From contig NZ_BLLG01000012.1 in NCBI RefSeq assembly GCF_011766325.1, positions 119,380 through 183,379 on the forward strand: a DNA stretch of 64,000 nucleotides. Direction: 5' to 3'. Position numbers and translations under genes: made by a program. Every line of letters starts with the position of its first letter. The stretch's first letter is position 1. This DNA comes from Streptomyces pacificus (lineage in GTDB: Bacteria; Actinomycetota; Actinomycetes; Streptomycetales; Streptomycetaceae). Of this stretch, positions 47,247 through 56,835 are shown one piece after another. Below the pieces are notes generated by a model, which searched no databases, had not been told where the DNA came from, and saw only the letters and a program-made list of their open reading frames with translations.

Positions 47247-47520
47247 GGCGTCCCTCCCTCGCCCTGCTCCCGGGAAAACGCTAGGACCAACCTGTTTACA
47301 TTGTCAACGTGTCTCATATAGAAGTTGCAGGGCGCCTTGTGTACATTCCACAGCTCAACGGACGTGCGATCCGGGCGCATTCCGCCTCTGCGAACATGAA
47401 CGGGCATCTGCCGCGCACACCGGCAGGAGCCACCAGGGCAGGGCAGGGCATGGCATGGCATGGCAGGACGGGACGGGGCGGGCCGGGCGTCAGGCCAGCC
47501 AGACGGAGAGAGGGGTGGCA
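47247..47520. promoter_or_regulatory. Divergent control region of the defence locus
   Basis: The gap is 274 bp. On the minus strand TTGACA (47302-47307) and TAGCGT (47278-47283) are spaced 18 bp apart, a good housekeeping-type promoter about 30 bp from the sigma gene start. TACATT occurs twice (47297 and 47342 regions). Nearer the kinase gene are pentamer repeats GGGCA x3 and TGGCA x3 (47436-47465). No rightward promoter stands out clearly. Confidence 0.55.
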
Positions 47521-50500
47521 GTGGCCGAGCGGCTGATCGGGGGCCGGTTCCGGGTGACGGGGGTCATCGGGTCCGGGAACATGGGCGAGGTCCACCGCGC
47601 CGAGGACCTGCACCGGGCGGAGGGCACGGCGGCTCGCACCGTCGCCGTGAAGACCATCCTCCGGCGCCGGTCCGGCGCCCATCTGGACACCGCTGACGAC
47701 GCCAAGGCCGTCCAGCGGTTCGCCCGTGAGGTCCGCATCATGCGCCGCCTGGAGCACCCCAACCTCACTCGCCTCGTCGACGGAGGCGTGGACGAGGCGG
47801 ACGGCCGCCCCTACCTGGTGATGGAGTACCTGGACGGCGAGACCCTGCGCGACCTGATCGAGGAGGAGCGGCAGCTCCCCGTGGCCTGGGCCGTCGCCAT
47901 CGGCGCGCAGATCGCCGCCGGTCTGGCCGCCGCGCACGCGGCCGGGGTGGTCCACCGGGATCTGAAGCCGGCCAACACCATGCTGACCACGGGCGGCACG
48001 GTGAAGGTGCTCGACTTCGGCATGGGCCGGATCGTGGACGACCCCGCGGACGCGAGGCTCACCAGCACGGGGGTGAGCGTCGGCACCGCCCGCTACATGG
48101 CGCCCGAGCAGTTCGAGGCCCGCCAGGTCACCCAGGCGGCCGACCTGTACGCCCTCGGCTGCGTCCTGTACGAGATGCTGGCCGGCGTGCCTCCGTTCGT
48201 CAGCGGATCGGCCTACGAGCTGGGCCGCAAGCACGTCGAGGAGATCCCGGCGTCCGTGAGCACCGTACGGCCCGCCACCCCCGCGGCCCTGGCCCGGCTG
48301 GTGAACCGGCTGCTGGCCAAGGACCCCGCCGAACGCCCCGCCGACGCGGTGTCCGTCCGCGAGGCCCTGCTCCCGCTGCTCCCGGAGGCGTTCGCGGCCG
48401 ACGGGACGGACCCCGGCGAGGAGGGTTCCGCGCTCCCCCACTGGAGCGCGCTCGACCCGGTCCGCCCCGTACGCCGCGCCGCCCCGGCCGCGGCGGTGCC
48501 GCCCGCGGCGCCGGCCGCCGAGCGCCCCCGCCGGGCTCCCTCCGGTCCCGGCATGGACGTCTTCGGTGTCCACCGCACCCTGATCGAGGACTACCGCTCC
48601 TTCACCGAGGGCGGCACGGTCATCCGCGACGACCGCATCGCCTCGTTCGTCGAGGACGACCTGAACGCCAAGTCCCAGTGGCCCGACCCGTGGCTGTCCC
48701 TGAACCCGTTCTTCGCGAGCGGCGGTACGGTCGTCGAGCTGGCGGGGCAGGGCGTGCTGCACCCCGAGTGCGCACGGATCTTCCAGGCCCGCAAGACCCA
48801 GGGCGGCACGGTGTGCGACGGCCGCCCGCTCACCCTCCACCAGCACCAGCGCGAGGCCGTCGACGCCGCCGCTTCCGGCGAGTCGTACGTGCTGACGACC
48901 GGCACCGGCTCCGGCAAGTCGCTCTCCTACATCGTGCCCATCGTGGACCGGGTCCTGCGCGAGCGCGAGGCAGCGGGCCACCGGGCGGCGAAGCGGGTGC
49001 GCGCGATCGTCGTCTACCCGATGAACGCGCTCGCGAACAGCCAGCTGAAGGAGCTGGAGAAGTACCTGCGCGACGGGTACGGGGCCGGCCGCGAGCCCGT
49101 CACCTTCGCCCGCTACACCGGCCAGGAGGACGACGGGCGCCGCAGGGAGATCCGCGACAACCCGCCGGACATCCTGCTCACCAACTACGTGATGCTGGAG
49201 CTGATGCTGACCCGCCCGGCCGATCGCGCCAGCCTCATCAGCATGGCCCGCGGCCTGGAGTTCCTCGTCTTCGACGAACTGCACACCTACCGCGGCCGGC
49301 AGGGCGCGGACGTCGCCCTGCTGATCCGACGGGTCCGCGAGGCCTGCCGGGCCGACCGGCTCCAGTGCGTCGGCACGTCCGCCACCATGTCCACCGAAGG
49401 AACCGCGGACGACCGGCGCCGGGTGGTCGCGGACACCGCGACCACCCTGTTCGGCACGCCCGTGCATCCCCGCAATGTCATCGTCGAGACGCTGGTCCGG
49501 GCCACCGACGAGGCGCCGGCGACCGTCCCGGCGGACCGGCTGCGCGCGCCCGGCGCCCCCCGCGCGTACACCGACCTGGTGCGCGATCCGCTGGCCCGGT
49601 GGATCGAGACCCGGTTCGGCCTGGCCGTGGACGGCGGCCGGCTGGTGCGGCAGCGGCCGGCCCAGATCGAGGTCGCGGCCCGGGAGCTGGCCGGCGCCTC
49701 CGGCGTGGACGCCCAGCAGTGCCGGGTGGCCATCGAGGCGACGCTGGAGGCCGGCTCGGAGGCCCGCCACCCGGTCACCGAGCGGCCGCTGTTCGCGTTC
49801 CGGCTGCACCAGTTCCTGTCCAAGGGCGACACCGTGTACGCCACGCTGGAGGACCGGCTCACCCGCCACCTCACACGCTCGTACCAGCTCGAACAGCCCG
49901 GCGGCGGCGGCAAGCTGCTGATGCCGCTGGCGTTCTGCCGCGAGTGCGGCCAGGACTACCTGACCGTCTGGCGTACCGAGAAGGACGGCGAGGTGCGCTA
50001 CGAGGCCCGCCGGGACACCGCCGCGACCGGCGGCCGGCAGGGCGACGGCTATCTGTACGTCGACCACGACCGGCCCTGGCCGTCCGCCGTCCAGTACGCC
50101 GTCGACGACCGCCGGCTGCCGGAGTCCTGGCTGGAGGCGGACGACCGCGGCCAGGAAGTCGTCAGGAAGTCCTACCGGGACCGGGTGCCGCGGGCCGTCA
50201 CCGTCGACCCGCGCGGCGTCGAGGGCCGGGACGGGCTGCGGGCCGCGTTCGTCCCGTCCCCGTTCCTGTTCTGCCTGCACTGCGGTGTGGCGTACGAGCA
50301 GACCCGCGGCAAGGACTTCGCCAAGCTGGCCACGCTCGACCGGGAAGGCCGTTCCTCGGCCACCTCGCTGATCTCCGCCTCGGTGGTCCGGTCGCTGAAG
50401 TCCGTTCCCGAGGAGGCCCTGGAGAAGGAGGCACGCAAGCTCCTCACCTTCGTCGACAACCGCCAGGACGCCTCGCTCCAGGCCGGCCACTTCAACGACT

Positions 50501-53500
50501 TCGTGCAGATCACCCAACTGCGTGGGGCGCTGTACCGGGCGGCTCTGGACGCCGGCGAGGACGGCCTGCACCACGAGGACCTGGCGGCCCGGGTCGGGGA
50601 CGCGCTCGGCCTGCACCCGGCGGACTACACCGACGGCGGCCGCAAGCCGGCCCCGGCCATGGCCCGTGCCGCGGCCAGGACCCTCCGCGACGTGATCGCG
50701 TTCCGGCTCTACCTGGACCTGGAGCGGGGCTGGCGCATCACCATGCCCAACCTGGAGCAGACCGGGCTGCTGGAGATCGACTACGCGGACCTCGACTGGG
50801 TGGCGGCGGAGGAAGACCCCTGGGCCACCGCCCTCCCGGTGCTGCGCGAGGCCGATCCGGCGCTGCGCGCCGAGATCATGAGGGCGCTGCTGAACGAGAT
50901 GCGCCGGTCGCTCGCCATCGACGTGTCCTACTTCCGGGACGACTTCGACGCGCTCCAGCGGGCGAGCGAGGAGCGGCTCGCCGACCCGTGGGTGCTGTCC
51001 GCCTCGGACCGGCCCAGGGTCGGCACCGCCTACCCGCACCCCTCGGGCAAGGGCATGGACCGCTCGGCGCTGTTCCTCTCCGCCCGGGGCAAGTTCGGCA
51101 AGTACCTCGGCCGGGCGGACCGGTCGTTCGGGGAGCTGGACACCGACGCGCTGCAGCAGGCCATCGCCCAGCTGCTCAAGGTCCTCGCGGAGGCCGGACT
51201 GGTCAAGGAGGTGACCGAGGCGCCCCAGCGCGCCGGGCGGTTCCGCAGGCCGGCGGACTCCGCGGCGACCGGCTACCGGGTCGCCGCCCAGTGCCTGGTC
51301 TGGCGTGCCGGAAGGGGCGAGACCGGCACCCACGACCCGCTGACCCGCACCTATCAGAGCGGTGACGGCCCTCGTGTGAACACCTTCTTCCGCGACCTCT
51401 ACAAGGAGGCCGCGGGGGCGCTGGCCGGCCTGTTCGCCAGGGAGCACACCGCACAGGTGTCCCCCGAGGAGAGGGAGAAGCGCGAGAACGCCTTCCGCGA
51501 GGCCGAACTGAAGCTCCTGTACTGCTCTCCGACGATGGAGCTGGGCGTCGACATCTCCTCGCTGAACGCGGTCATGATGCGCAATGTGCCGCCCACCCCC
51601 GCCAACTACGCGCAGCGGTCGGGCCGGGCGGGCCGCAGCGGCCAGCCCGCCCTGGTCACCACCTACTGCGCCACCGGCAACAGCCACGACCAGTACTACT
51701 TCCGCCGTTCCGAGCGGATGGTGGCGGGCGCGGTCGCCCCGCCCCGTCTCGACCTGGCCAACGAGGACCTGGTCCGCTCGCACCTCCAGGGCATCTGGAT
51801 CGCGGAGACCGGCCTGAAGCTGGGCCGGGCCATGTCCGACGTCCTCGACGTGCCGGCGCCCGACAGCGGCGACCGCCTCACCCCCGCCCTGGAGCTGCAG
51901 CCCGACATCCGCGAGGGCTCCCTCGACGAGGCGGCGAGGCGCCGCACCGTGGACGGGGCACGGCGCGTCCTCGCACCGCTGCTGCCCGACTTCGCGGACA
52001 CCACCTGGTGGTACGACGAGTGGATCGAGGACCAGGTCCGTACCGTCCCCGGGCGTTTCGACCAGGCATTCGAACGGTGGCGCAAGTTGTTCCGCTCCGC
52101 GCTCAGGGACTACTACATCCAGAGCGAGCGCCGGATCGACTACAGCCTCACCGAAGGCGACCGCAAGCGGGCCAACACCCGCCAGCGCGAGGCGTGGACC
52201 CAGCTGAACCTGCTGATGAACGAGAGCGCCGACAGCAAGTCGGTCCTCTCGGACTTCAACCCGTACCGCTACCTCGCCTCCGAGGGCTTCCTGCCCGGCT
52301 ACAGCTTCCCCCGGCTGCCGCTCGCCGCCTACATCCCGACCGTCGGCCGCTCCCGCGGCGACGGCGACTTCCTCCAGCGGCCCCGCTTCCTCGCCATCCG
52401 CGAGTTCGGTCCCGGCGCGCTGATCTACCACGAGGGCGCCCGCTACCAGGTCACCCGGATCCAGCTGCCGCCGGACTCCTCCGGTGACCTGGCCACCAGC
52501 GAGGCCCGCCGCTGCGCCCAGTGCGGCTACCACCACGACCCGAAGGACCGGGACGACCGCTGCCGGATGTGCGACGAACCGCTCGGCTCGTCGACGTACG
52601 GACTGCTGCACCTGCACACCGTGTACACCACGCGGCGGGAGCGGATCTCCTCGGACGAGGAGGAGCGGCGCCGGGCGGGCTTCAGGCTGGAGACGTCCTT
52701 CCGCTTCCATGACCACGGCACCCGCAGCGGCCGGCTGAACGCCTCCGTCACCGACACCGCGGGCGCGCCGGTCGCCGAGCTGGCGTACGGCGACTCGGCG
52801 ACCGTCCGCATCACCAACACGGGCCGGGTCCGGGCCAAGAGCGACGAGCCGCCGGGCTACTGGCTGGACCTGGCCGACGGCCGCTGGATGAACGACGCGG
52901 ACGCGGCACAGGCGTCGGGCGACTCCGGCGAACTGCCGGTGATCGACGAGGCCGGCAACGAGCGGCGCCGCAAGAAGCGCGTCATCCCCTTCGTCGAGGA
53001 CCGCCGCAACATCCTCGTCCTCACCCTCGACGAGGCCCTGCCCGAACCGGTCGCCCTGTCCGTCATGTACGCCCTGGAACGGGGCATCGAGGCGGCCTTC
53101 GAGCTGGAGGACGCGGAGCTCACCAGCGAGCTGCTGCCCCCGAACGACGGCCCGCGCCGGCGCCTGCTGTTCACGGAGGCCGCCGAGGGCGGCGCCGGTG
53201 TGCTGCGCCGCCTCCAGGCGGAGAAGCACGCGCTGGCCGAGGCGGCCCGGGAGGCCCTGTCCATCTGCCACTTCGGCGCGGAAGGCGAGGACCTGGGCGG
53301 CCCCCACCCCGACCGGCCGTGCGCGCTCGGCTGCTACGAATGCCTGCTCACCTACGGCAACCAGCTCAGCCACGCCCTGCTCAACCGGCACACGGCGCGG
53401 GACCTGCTGGTCCGGCTGGCGTCGGCGTCGGCCACGCGCGACCCGCGCGGCGAGTCCCGGTCCGAGCAGTTCCGGCGCCTGCTGGACGGGGGTTCCGGGA

Positions 53501-53844
53501 CTCCCACCCGGGTGGAAGACGCGGTCGCGGAGAGCCTGGGCAAGCCGGCCCAGGACGATCTCCTCACCTGGCTCAAGGCCCGGGGCCTGCGCCTGCCCGA
53601 CGAGGCCGAGAAACTGGTCACCGAGGCCAACGCCCTGGTGGACTTCGTCTACCGCCTCCCCGGGGCGAAGGTCGCCGTCTTCGTCGACCTCCCGGGCGTG
53701 GAGACGACGGCTCTGCGCGACGAGGACGCGGAGGAACGCCTCCAGGACGCCGGCTGGGACGTCATCCGCTTCCCGCACGACACCGACTGGGACGAGATCG
53801 TCCGCCCGCACTCCCGCTACTTCGGCACGCCCGCCGCCGACTGA
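47521..53844 (+). CDS. Ser/Thr protein kinase fused to DEAD-box/DUF1998 helicase
   Basis: GTG 47521 (GAGAGGGG before it; GTG 47515 possible) gives 2,107 residues. The Hanks-type kinase is complete: GSGNMGEV, VAVKT Lys44, HRDLKPAN (145-152), DFG (165-167), APE (194-196). A Pro/Ala linker leads to an MrfA-like helicase: TTGTGSGKS (about 459), VVYPMNALANSQ, FDELHTYRGRQGAD (about 583), GTSATM, SPTMELGVDISSLNAVMMRN, QRSGRAGR. Zinc-ribbon Cys pairs (CRECGQ, CAQCGY, CRMCDE) and a DUF1998/MZB signature (CALGCYECLLTYGNQ) follow. The tail VDFVYRLPGAKVAVFVDLPG...RLQDAGWDVIRF resembles a DUF559/Vsr-type nuclease fold. It is first in the rightward operon, 21 bp before the SNF2 gene. I infer that phosphorylation controls helicase action or the sigma factor opposite. 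Confidence 0.88.
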   Translation: MAERLIGGRFRVTGVIGSGNMGEVHRAEDLHRAEGTAARTVAVKTILRRRSGAHLDTADDAKAVQRFAREVRIMRRLEHPNLTRLVDGGVDEADGRPYLVMEYLDGETLRDLIEEERQLPVAWAVAIGAQIAAGLAAAHAAGVVHRDLKPANTMLTTGGTVKVLDFGMGRIVDDPADARLTSTGVSVGTARYMAPEQFEARQVTQAADLYALGCVLYEMLAGVPPFVSGSAYELGRKHVEEIPASVSTVRPATPAALARLVNRLLAKDPAERPADAVSVREALLPLLPEAFAADGTDPGEEGSALPHWSALDPVRPVRRAAPAAAVPPAAPAAERPRRAPSGPGMDVFGVHRTLIEDYRSFTEGGTVIRDDRIASFVEDDLNAKSQWPDPWLSLNPFFASGGTVVELAGQGVLHPECARIFQARKTQGGTVCDGRPLTLHQHQREAVDAAASGESYVLTTGTGSGKSLSYIVPIVDRVLREREAAGHRAAKRVRAIVVYPMNALANSQLKELEKYLRDGYGAGREPVTFARYTGQEDDGRRREIRDNPPDILLTNYVMLELMLTRPADRASLISMARGLEFLVFDELHTYRGRQGADVALLIRRVREACRADRLQCVGTSATMSTEGTADDRRRVVADTATTLFGTPVHPRNVIVETLVRATDEAPATVPADRLRAPGAPRAYTDLVRDPLARWIETRFGLAVDGGRLVRQRPAQIEVAARELAGASGVDAQQCRVAIEATLEAGSEARHPVTERPLFAFRLHQFLSKGDTVYATLEDRLTRHLTRSYQLEQPGGGGKLLMPLAFCRECGQDYLTVWRTEKDGEVRYEARRDTAATGGRQGDGYLYVDHDRPWPSAVQYAVDDRRLPESWLEADDRGQEVVRKSYRDRVPRAVTVDPRGVEGRDGLRAAFVPSPFLFCLHCGVAYEQTRGKDFAKLATLDREGRSSATSLISASVVRSLKSVPEEALEKEARKLLTFVDNRQDASLQAGHFNDFVQITQLRGALYRAALDAGEDGLHHEDLAARVGDALGLHPADYTDGGRKPAPAMARAAARTLRDVIAFRLYLDLERGWRITMPNLEQTGLLEIDYADLDWVAAEEDPWATALPVLREADPALRAEIMRALLNEMRRSLAIDVSYFRDDFDALQRASEERLADPWVLSASDRPRVGTAYPHPSGKGMDRSALFLSARGKFGKYLGRADRSFGELDTDALQQAIAQLLKVLAEAGLVKEVTEAPQRAGRFRRPADSAATGYRVAAQCLVWRAGRGETGTHDPLTRTYQSGDGPRVNTFFRDLYKEAAGALAGLFAREHTAQVSPEEREKRENAFREAELKLLYCSPTMELGVDISSLNAVMMRNVPPTPANYAQRSGRAGRSGQPALVTTYCATGNSHDQYYFRRSERMVAGAVAPPRLDLANEDLVRSHLQGIWIAETGLKLGRAMSDVLDVPAPDSGDRLTPALELQPDIREGSLDEAARRRTVDGARRVLAPLLPDFADTTWWYDEWIEDQVRTVPGRFDQAFERWRKLFRSALRDYYIQSERRIDYSLTEGDRKRANTRQREAWTQLNLLMNESADSKSVLSDFNPYRYLASEGFLPGYSFPRLPLAAYIPTVGRSRGDGDFLQRPRFLAIREFGPGALIYHEGARYQVTRIQLPPDSSGDLATSEARRCAQCGYHHDPKDRDDRCRMCDEPLGSSTYGLLHLHTVYTTRRERISSDEEERRRAGFRLETSFRFHDHGTRSGRLNASVTDTAGAPVAELAYGDSATVRITNTGRVRAKSDEPPGYWLDLADGRWMNDADAAQASGDSGELPVIDEAGNERRRKKRVIPFVEDRRNILVLTLDEALPEPVALSVMYALERGIEAAFELEDAELTSELLPPNDGPRRRLLFTEAAEGGAGVLRRLQAEKHALAEAAREALSICHFGAEGEDLGGPHPDRPCALGCYECLLTYGNQLSHALLNRHTARDLLVRLASASATRDPRGESRSEQFRRLLDGGSGTPTRVEDAVAESLGKPAQDDLLTWLKARGLRLPDEAEKLVTEANALVDFVYRLPGAKVAVFVDLPGVETTALRDEDAEERLQDAGWDVIRFPHDTDWDEIVRPHSRYFGTPAAD

Positions 53845-53865
53845 CCCGAGGACGAGACGACAGAC

Positions 53866-56835
53866 ATGGCACTCACGTACACCGCCGGATCGCTGGTCAC
53901 CGCCCGCGGCCGGGAATGGGTGGTGCTCCCGGACAGCGAGCCCGATCTGCTGGTGCTGCGCCCGCTGGGCGGTACGGACGACGACATCGCCGCGGTCTTC
54001 CCCTCCTTCGAGGAGGTGGAGCCCGCCCGGTTCGCCGACCCCGAACCGGCGGACCTCGGCGACCAGCGCGCGGCCGGCCTGCTGCGCACCGCCCTGCGCA
54101 TCGGCTTCCGCTCGGGCGCCGGCCCGTTCCGCTCCCTGGCGGGCATCGCGGTCGAACCGCGCGCCTACCAGCTGGTGCCGCTGCTGATGGCGCTGCGCCA
54201 GAAGACGGTCCGCATGCTGATCTCCGACGACGTCGGCATCGGCAAGACCGTCGAGGCCGGCCTGATCGCGAGCGAACTGCTCGCCCAGGGAGAGGCCACC
54301 GGCCTGGCCGTCCTGTGCTCCCCCGCCCTCGCCGAGCAGTGGCAGCAGGAGCTCCGCACCAAGTTCGGCATCGACGCCGAACTCGTCCTCTCCTCCACCG
54401 TCTCCCGCCTCGAACGCGGCCTCGACCTCGGCCAGTCCCTCTTCGACCGCCACCCGAACGTGATCGTGTCCACGGACTTCATCAAGTCCCCCCGGCACCG
54501 CGACGACTTCGTCCGGCACTGCCCCGACCTGGTGATCGTGGACGAGGCCCACACCTGTGTCGCCGCGGACGACACCTCCGCGGGCGCCCAGAACCAGCTG
54601 CGCTACGAACTGCTGTGCCGGGTCGCCAAGGACCCCGACCGGCACCTGCTCCTGGTGACGGCGACCCCGCACAGCGGCAAGGAGTCCGCGTTCCGCAACC
54701 TGCTGGGCCTGGTCAAGCCCGAACTCGCCACCGTGGACCTGGAGTCCAGGACCGGACGCGAGCAGCTCGCCCGGCACTTCGTGGCCCGCAAGCGGGCCGA
54801 CGTACGCCAGTACCTCACCAGGGAGGACGGGCTCGGCGACGACAGTCTCGCCGAGCGGACCGCCTTCCCCACCGACCGCTCCTTCAAGGACGAGACGTAC
54901 AAGCTGTCTCCGGCCTACCGCGCCCTGCTCGACGACGCCATCGCGTACGCGGGCGAGCGGGTCGAGGCCGCCGGCGGCCAGGGCAAGCGCGAGGCCAGGA
55001 TCGCCTGGTGGTCGGCGATCGCCCTGCTGCGCTCCCTGGTGTCCTCGCCGCGCGCGGCCGCGAAGACCCTGAGCACCCGCTCGGCCGCCGCGGTGGCCGG
55101 CTCCCCGGAAGAGGCCGACCGGCTCGGCGCCCCCCTCAACAGCGACGCCTCGGACAGCGACACGCTGGAAGGCATGGACGTGGCGCCGGGCGCGGAGACC
55201 GGGGAGGCGGCCGGCAGCCGCCTGGCCGAACTCGCCCAGCGCGCCACGGCCCTTCAGGGCACGGAGCACGACCTCAAACTGAAGGCACTGGTCAAGCACC
55301 TCAAGGCCCTGCTCGCGGACGGCTACCACCCGATCGTCTTCTGCCGCTACATCCCCACGGCCGAGTACCTGGAGGCCGAACTGGGTGAGCGGACGACCGA
55401 GGACGGCAGGAAGAAGCGTTCCCCGCTCGGCGCGAACACCGTCGTCAAGGCCGTCACCGGCACACTCTCCCCGCAGCAGCGCGTGGAGCGCATCGACCGG
55501 CTGGCGGAGGCGGCCGGGGACGACCCCGCCGCCCGCCGGGTGCTGATCGCCACCGACTGCCTGTCGGAGGGCGTCAACCTCCAGCACTACTTCGACGCGG
55601 TCGTCCACTACGACCTGGCCTGGAACCCGACCCGCCACGACCAGCGCGAGGGCCGCGTCGACCGGTACGGCCAGCGCCGCGACGAGGTCCGCGTGATCAC
55701 CCTGTACGGCGCGGACAACGGCATCGACGGCAAGGTCCTGGAAGTGCTGATCAAGAAGCACCGCCAGATCAAGAAGGACCTCGGCATCTCGGTCTCCGTA
55801 CCCGACGAGATGTCGACGGGCGTCACGGACGCGATCGTCGAATGGCTGCTGATGCGCGGCCGCGAGGACCAGGGCGCACTGTTCGGCGCGGACGCGTTCA
55901 AGGCCGGCACGGCGAAACTGGAGAACGACTGGAACTCGGCGGCGGAGCGGGAGAAGGCGTCCCGCTCGATGTTCGCGCAGCGCGCCGTCCACCCCGAGGA
56001 GGTGGCCCGCGAGGTCGTCGCCCTCCGCGACGCCCTCGGCGGCACCGGCGAGATCCGCACCTTCGTACGCCAGTCCCTTCAGGCGCTGAACGCCGTGCTG
56101 CGCGGCACAGGAGAGGACTTCACCGCCCAGGTCGGCGGTACTCCGGCCGGTCTGCGGGACGCGCTCGCCCCGCTCGTCGGCACGGACACGGTGGACCGGG
56201 ACCGCCCGGTCCCCTTCCGCACCGACCCGGCGACCGGACGCGGCGAGGCCGCCCTGGTCCGCACCGACCCGGTGGTGGGCGCCCTCGCCGCGCACGTCCT
56301 GAACACCGCGCTCGACCCCCGGGCCGAGGGCCCCCGTCCGGCCCGCCGCTGCGGCGTCATCACCACCGACGCGGTCACCACCCGTACCACCCTGCTGCTG
56401 GTCCGGTACCGCTTCCACCTCACCCTGCCCTCCCGCAGCGGGGAGAAGCAGCTCATCGCGGAGGACGCCCGCCTGCTGGCCTTCCAGGGCTCCCCGAAGA
56501 ACGCGGTGTGGCTGCCGCAGCAGGACGCGACCGCCCTGCTGGACGCCACCGCCTCCGCGAACACCGACGCGTACTTCGGCGAGCGCACCATGACCCGCGT
56601 CCTCGGGCGGCTTCCCGAGGTGTCGGAGCACCTGGCGGCATACGGCGAGGAGCTGGCCGCCGAACTCGACGCCTCCCACCGCCGGGTGCGCGCCGCGTCC
56701 GGGGACATCGTCCGCGGCCTGACGGTCACCGCCCAGAAGCCCGCCGACGTCCTCGGCGTCTACGTCTACCTTCCCGCCGACCCCGCCGCCCCTGCCGCCC
56801 CTGCCGCCCCTGCCGCCCCTGGAGCGTCCGCCTGA
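53866..56835 (+). CDS. drmD: DrmD-like SNF2-family helicase
   Basis: ATG 53866; 989 residues. RapA/SNF2-type motifs: EPRAYQLVPLLMALR (Q), DDVGIGKTVEAGL (I, about 120), VIVDEAHTC (II, about 225), LLVTATPHSG (III), VIATDCLSEGVNLQHY (V, cut by one residue variation) and QREGRVDRYGQRR (VI, about 594). A long C-terminal region of about 350 residues follows. The end is a Pro-Ala repeat encoded by four perfect 9-bp units (56785-56820). In class 1 DISARM an SNF2 helicase (DrmD) precedes the adenine methyltransferase, as here. Its stop overlaps the methyltransferase start (TGATG). Confidence 0.88.
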   Translation: MALTYTAGSLVTARGREWVVLPDSEPDLLVLRPLGGTDDDIAAVFPSFEEVEPARFADPEPADLGDQRAAGLLRTALRIGFRSGAGPFRSLAGIAVEPRAYQLVPLLMALRQKTVRMLISDDVGIGKTVEAGLIASELLAQGEATGLAVLCSPALAEQWQQELRTKFGIDAELVLSSTVSRLERGLDLGQSLFDRHPNVIVSTDFIKSPRHRDDFVRHCPDLVIVDEAHTCVAADDTSAGAQNQLRYELLCRVAKDPDRHLLLVTATPHSGKESAFRNLLGLVKPELATVDLESRTGREQLARHFVARKRADVRQYLTREDGLGDDSLAERTAFPTDRSFKDETYKLSPAYRALLDDAIAYAGERVEAAGGQGKREARIAWWSAIALLRSLVSSPRAAAKTLSTRSAAAVAGSPEEADRLGAPLNSDASDSDTLEGMDVAPGAETGEAAGSRLAELAQRATALQGTEHDLKLKALVKHLKALLADGYHPIVFCRYIPTAEYLEAELGERTTEDGRKKRSPLGANTVVKAVTGTLSPQQRVERIDRLAEAAGDDPAARRVLIATDCLSEGVNLQHYFDAVVHYDLAWNPTRHDQREGRVDRYGQRRDEVRVITLYGADNGIDGKVLEVLIKKHRQIKKDLGISVSVPDEMSTGVTDAIVEWLLMRGREDQGALFGADAFKAGTAKLENDWNSAAEREKASRSMFAQRAVHPEEVAREVVALRDALGGTGEIRTFVRQSLQALNAVLRGTGEDFTAQVGGTPAGLRDALAPLVGTDTVDRDRPVPFRTDPATGRGEAALVRTDPVVGALAAHVLNTALDPRAEGPRPARRCGVITTDAVTTRTTLLLVRYRFHLTLPSRSGEKQLIAEDARLLAFQGSPKNAVWLPQQDATALLDATASANTDAYFGERTMTRVLGRLPEVSEHLAAYGEELAAELDASHRRVRAASGDIVRGLTVTAQKPADVLGVYVYLPADPAAPAAPAAPAAPGASA

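Noticed and set aside
47314..56679. Uninterrupted minus-strand open frame of about 3,121 codons
   Set aside because: It is antisense to the kinase-helicase and DrmD genes, has no domain pattern, and mirrors their codon bias; it is a GC-driven shadow.
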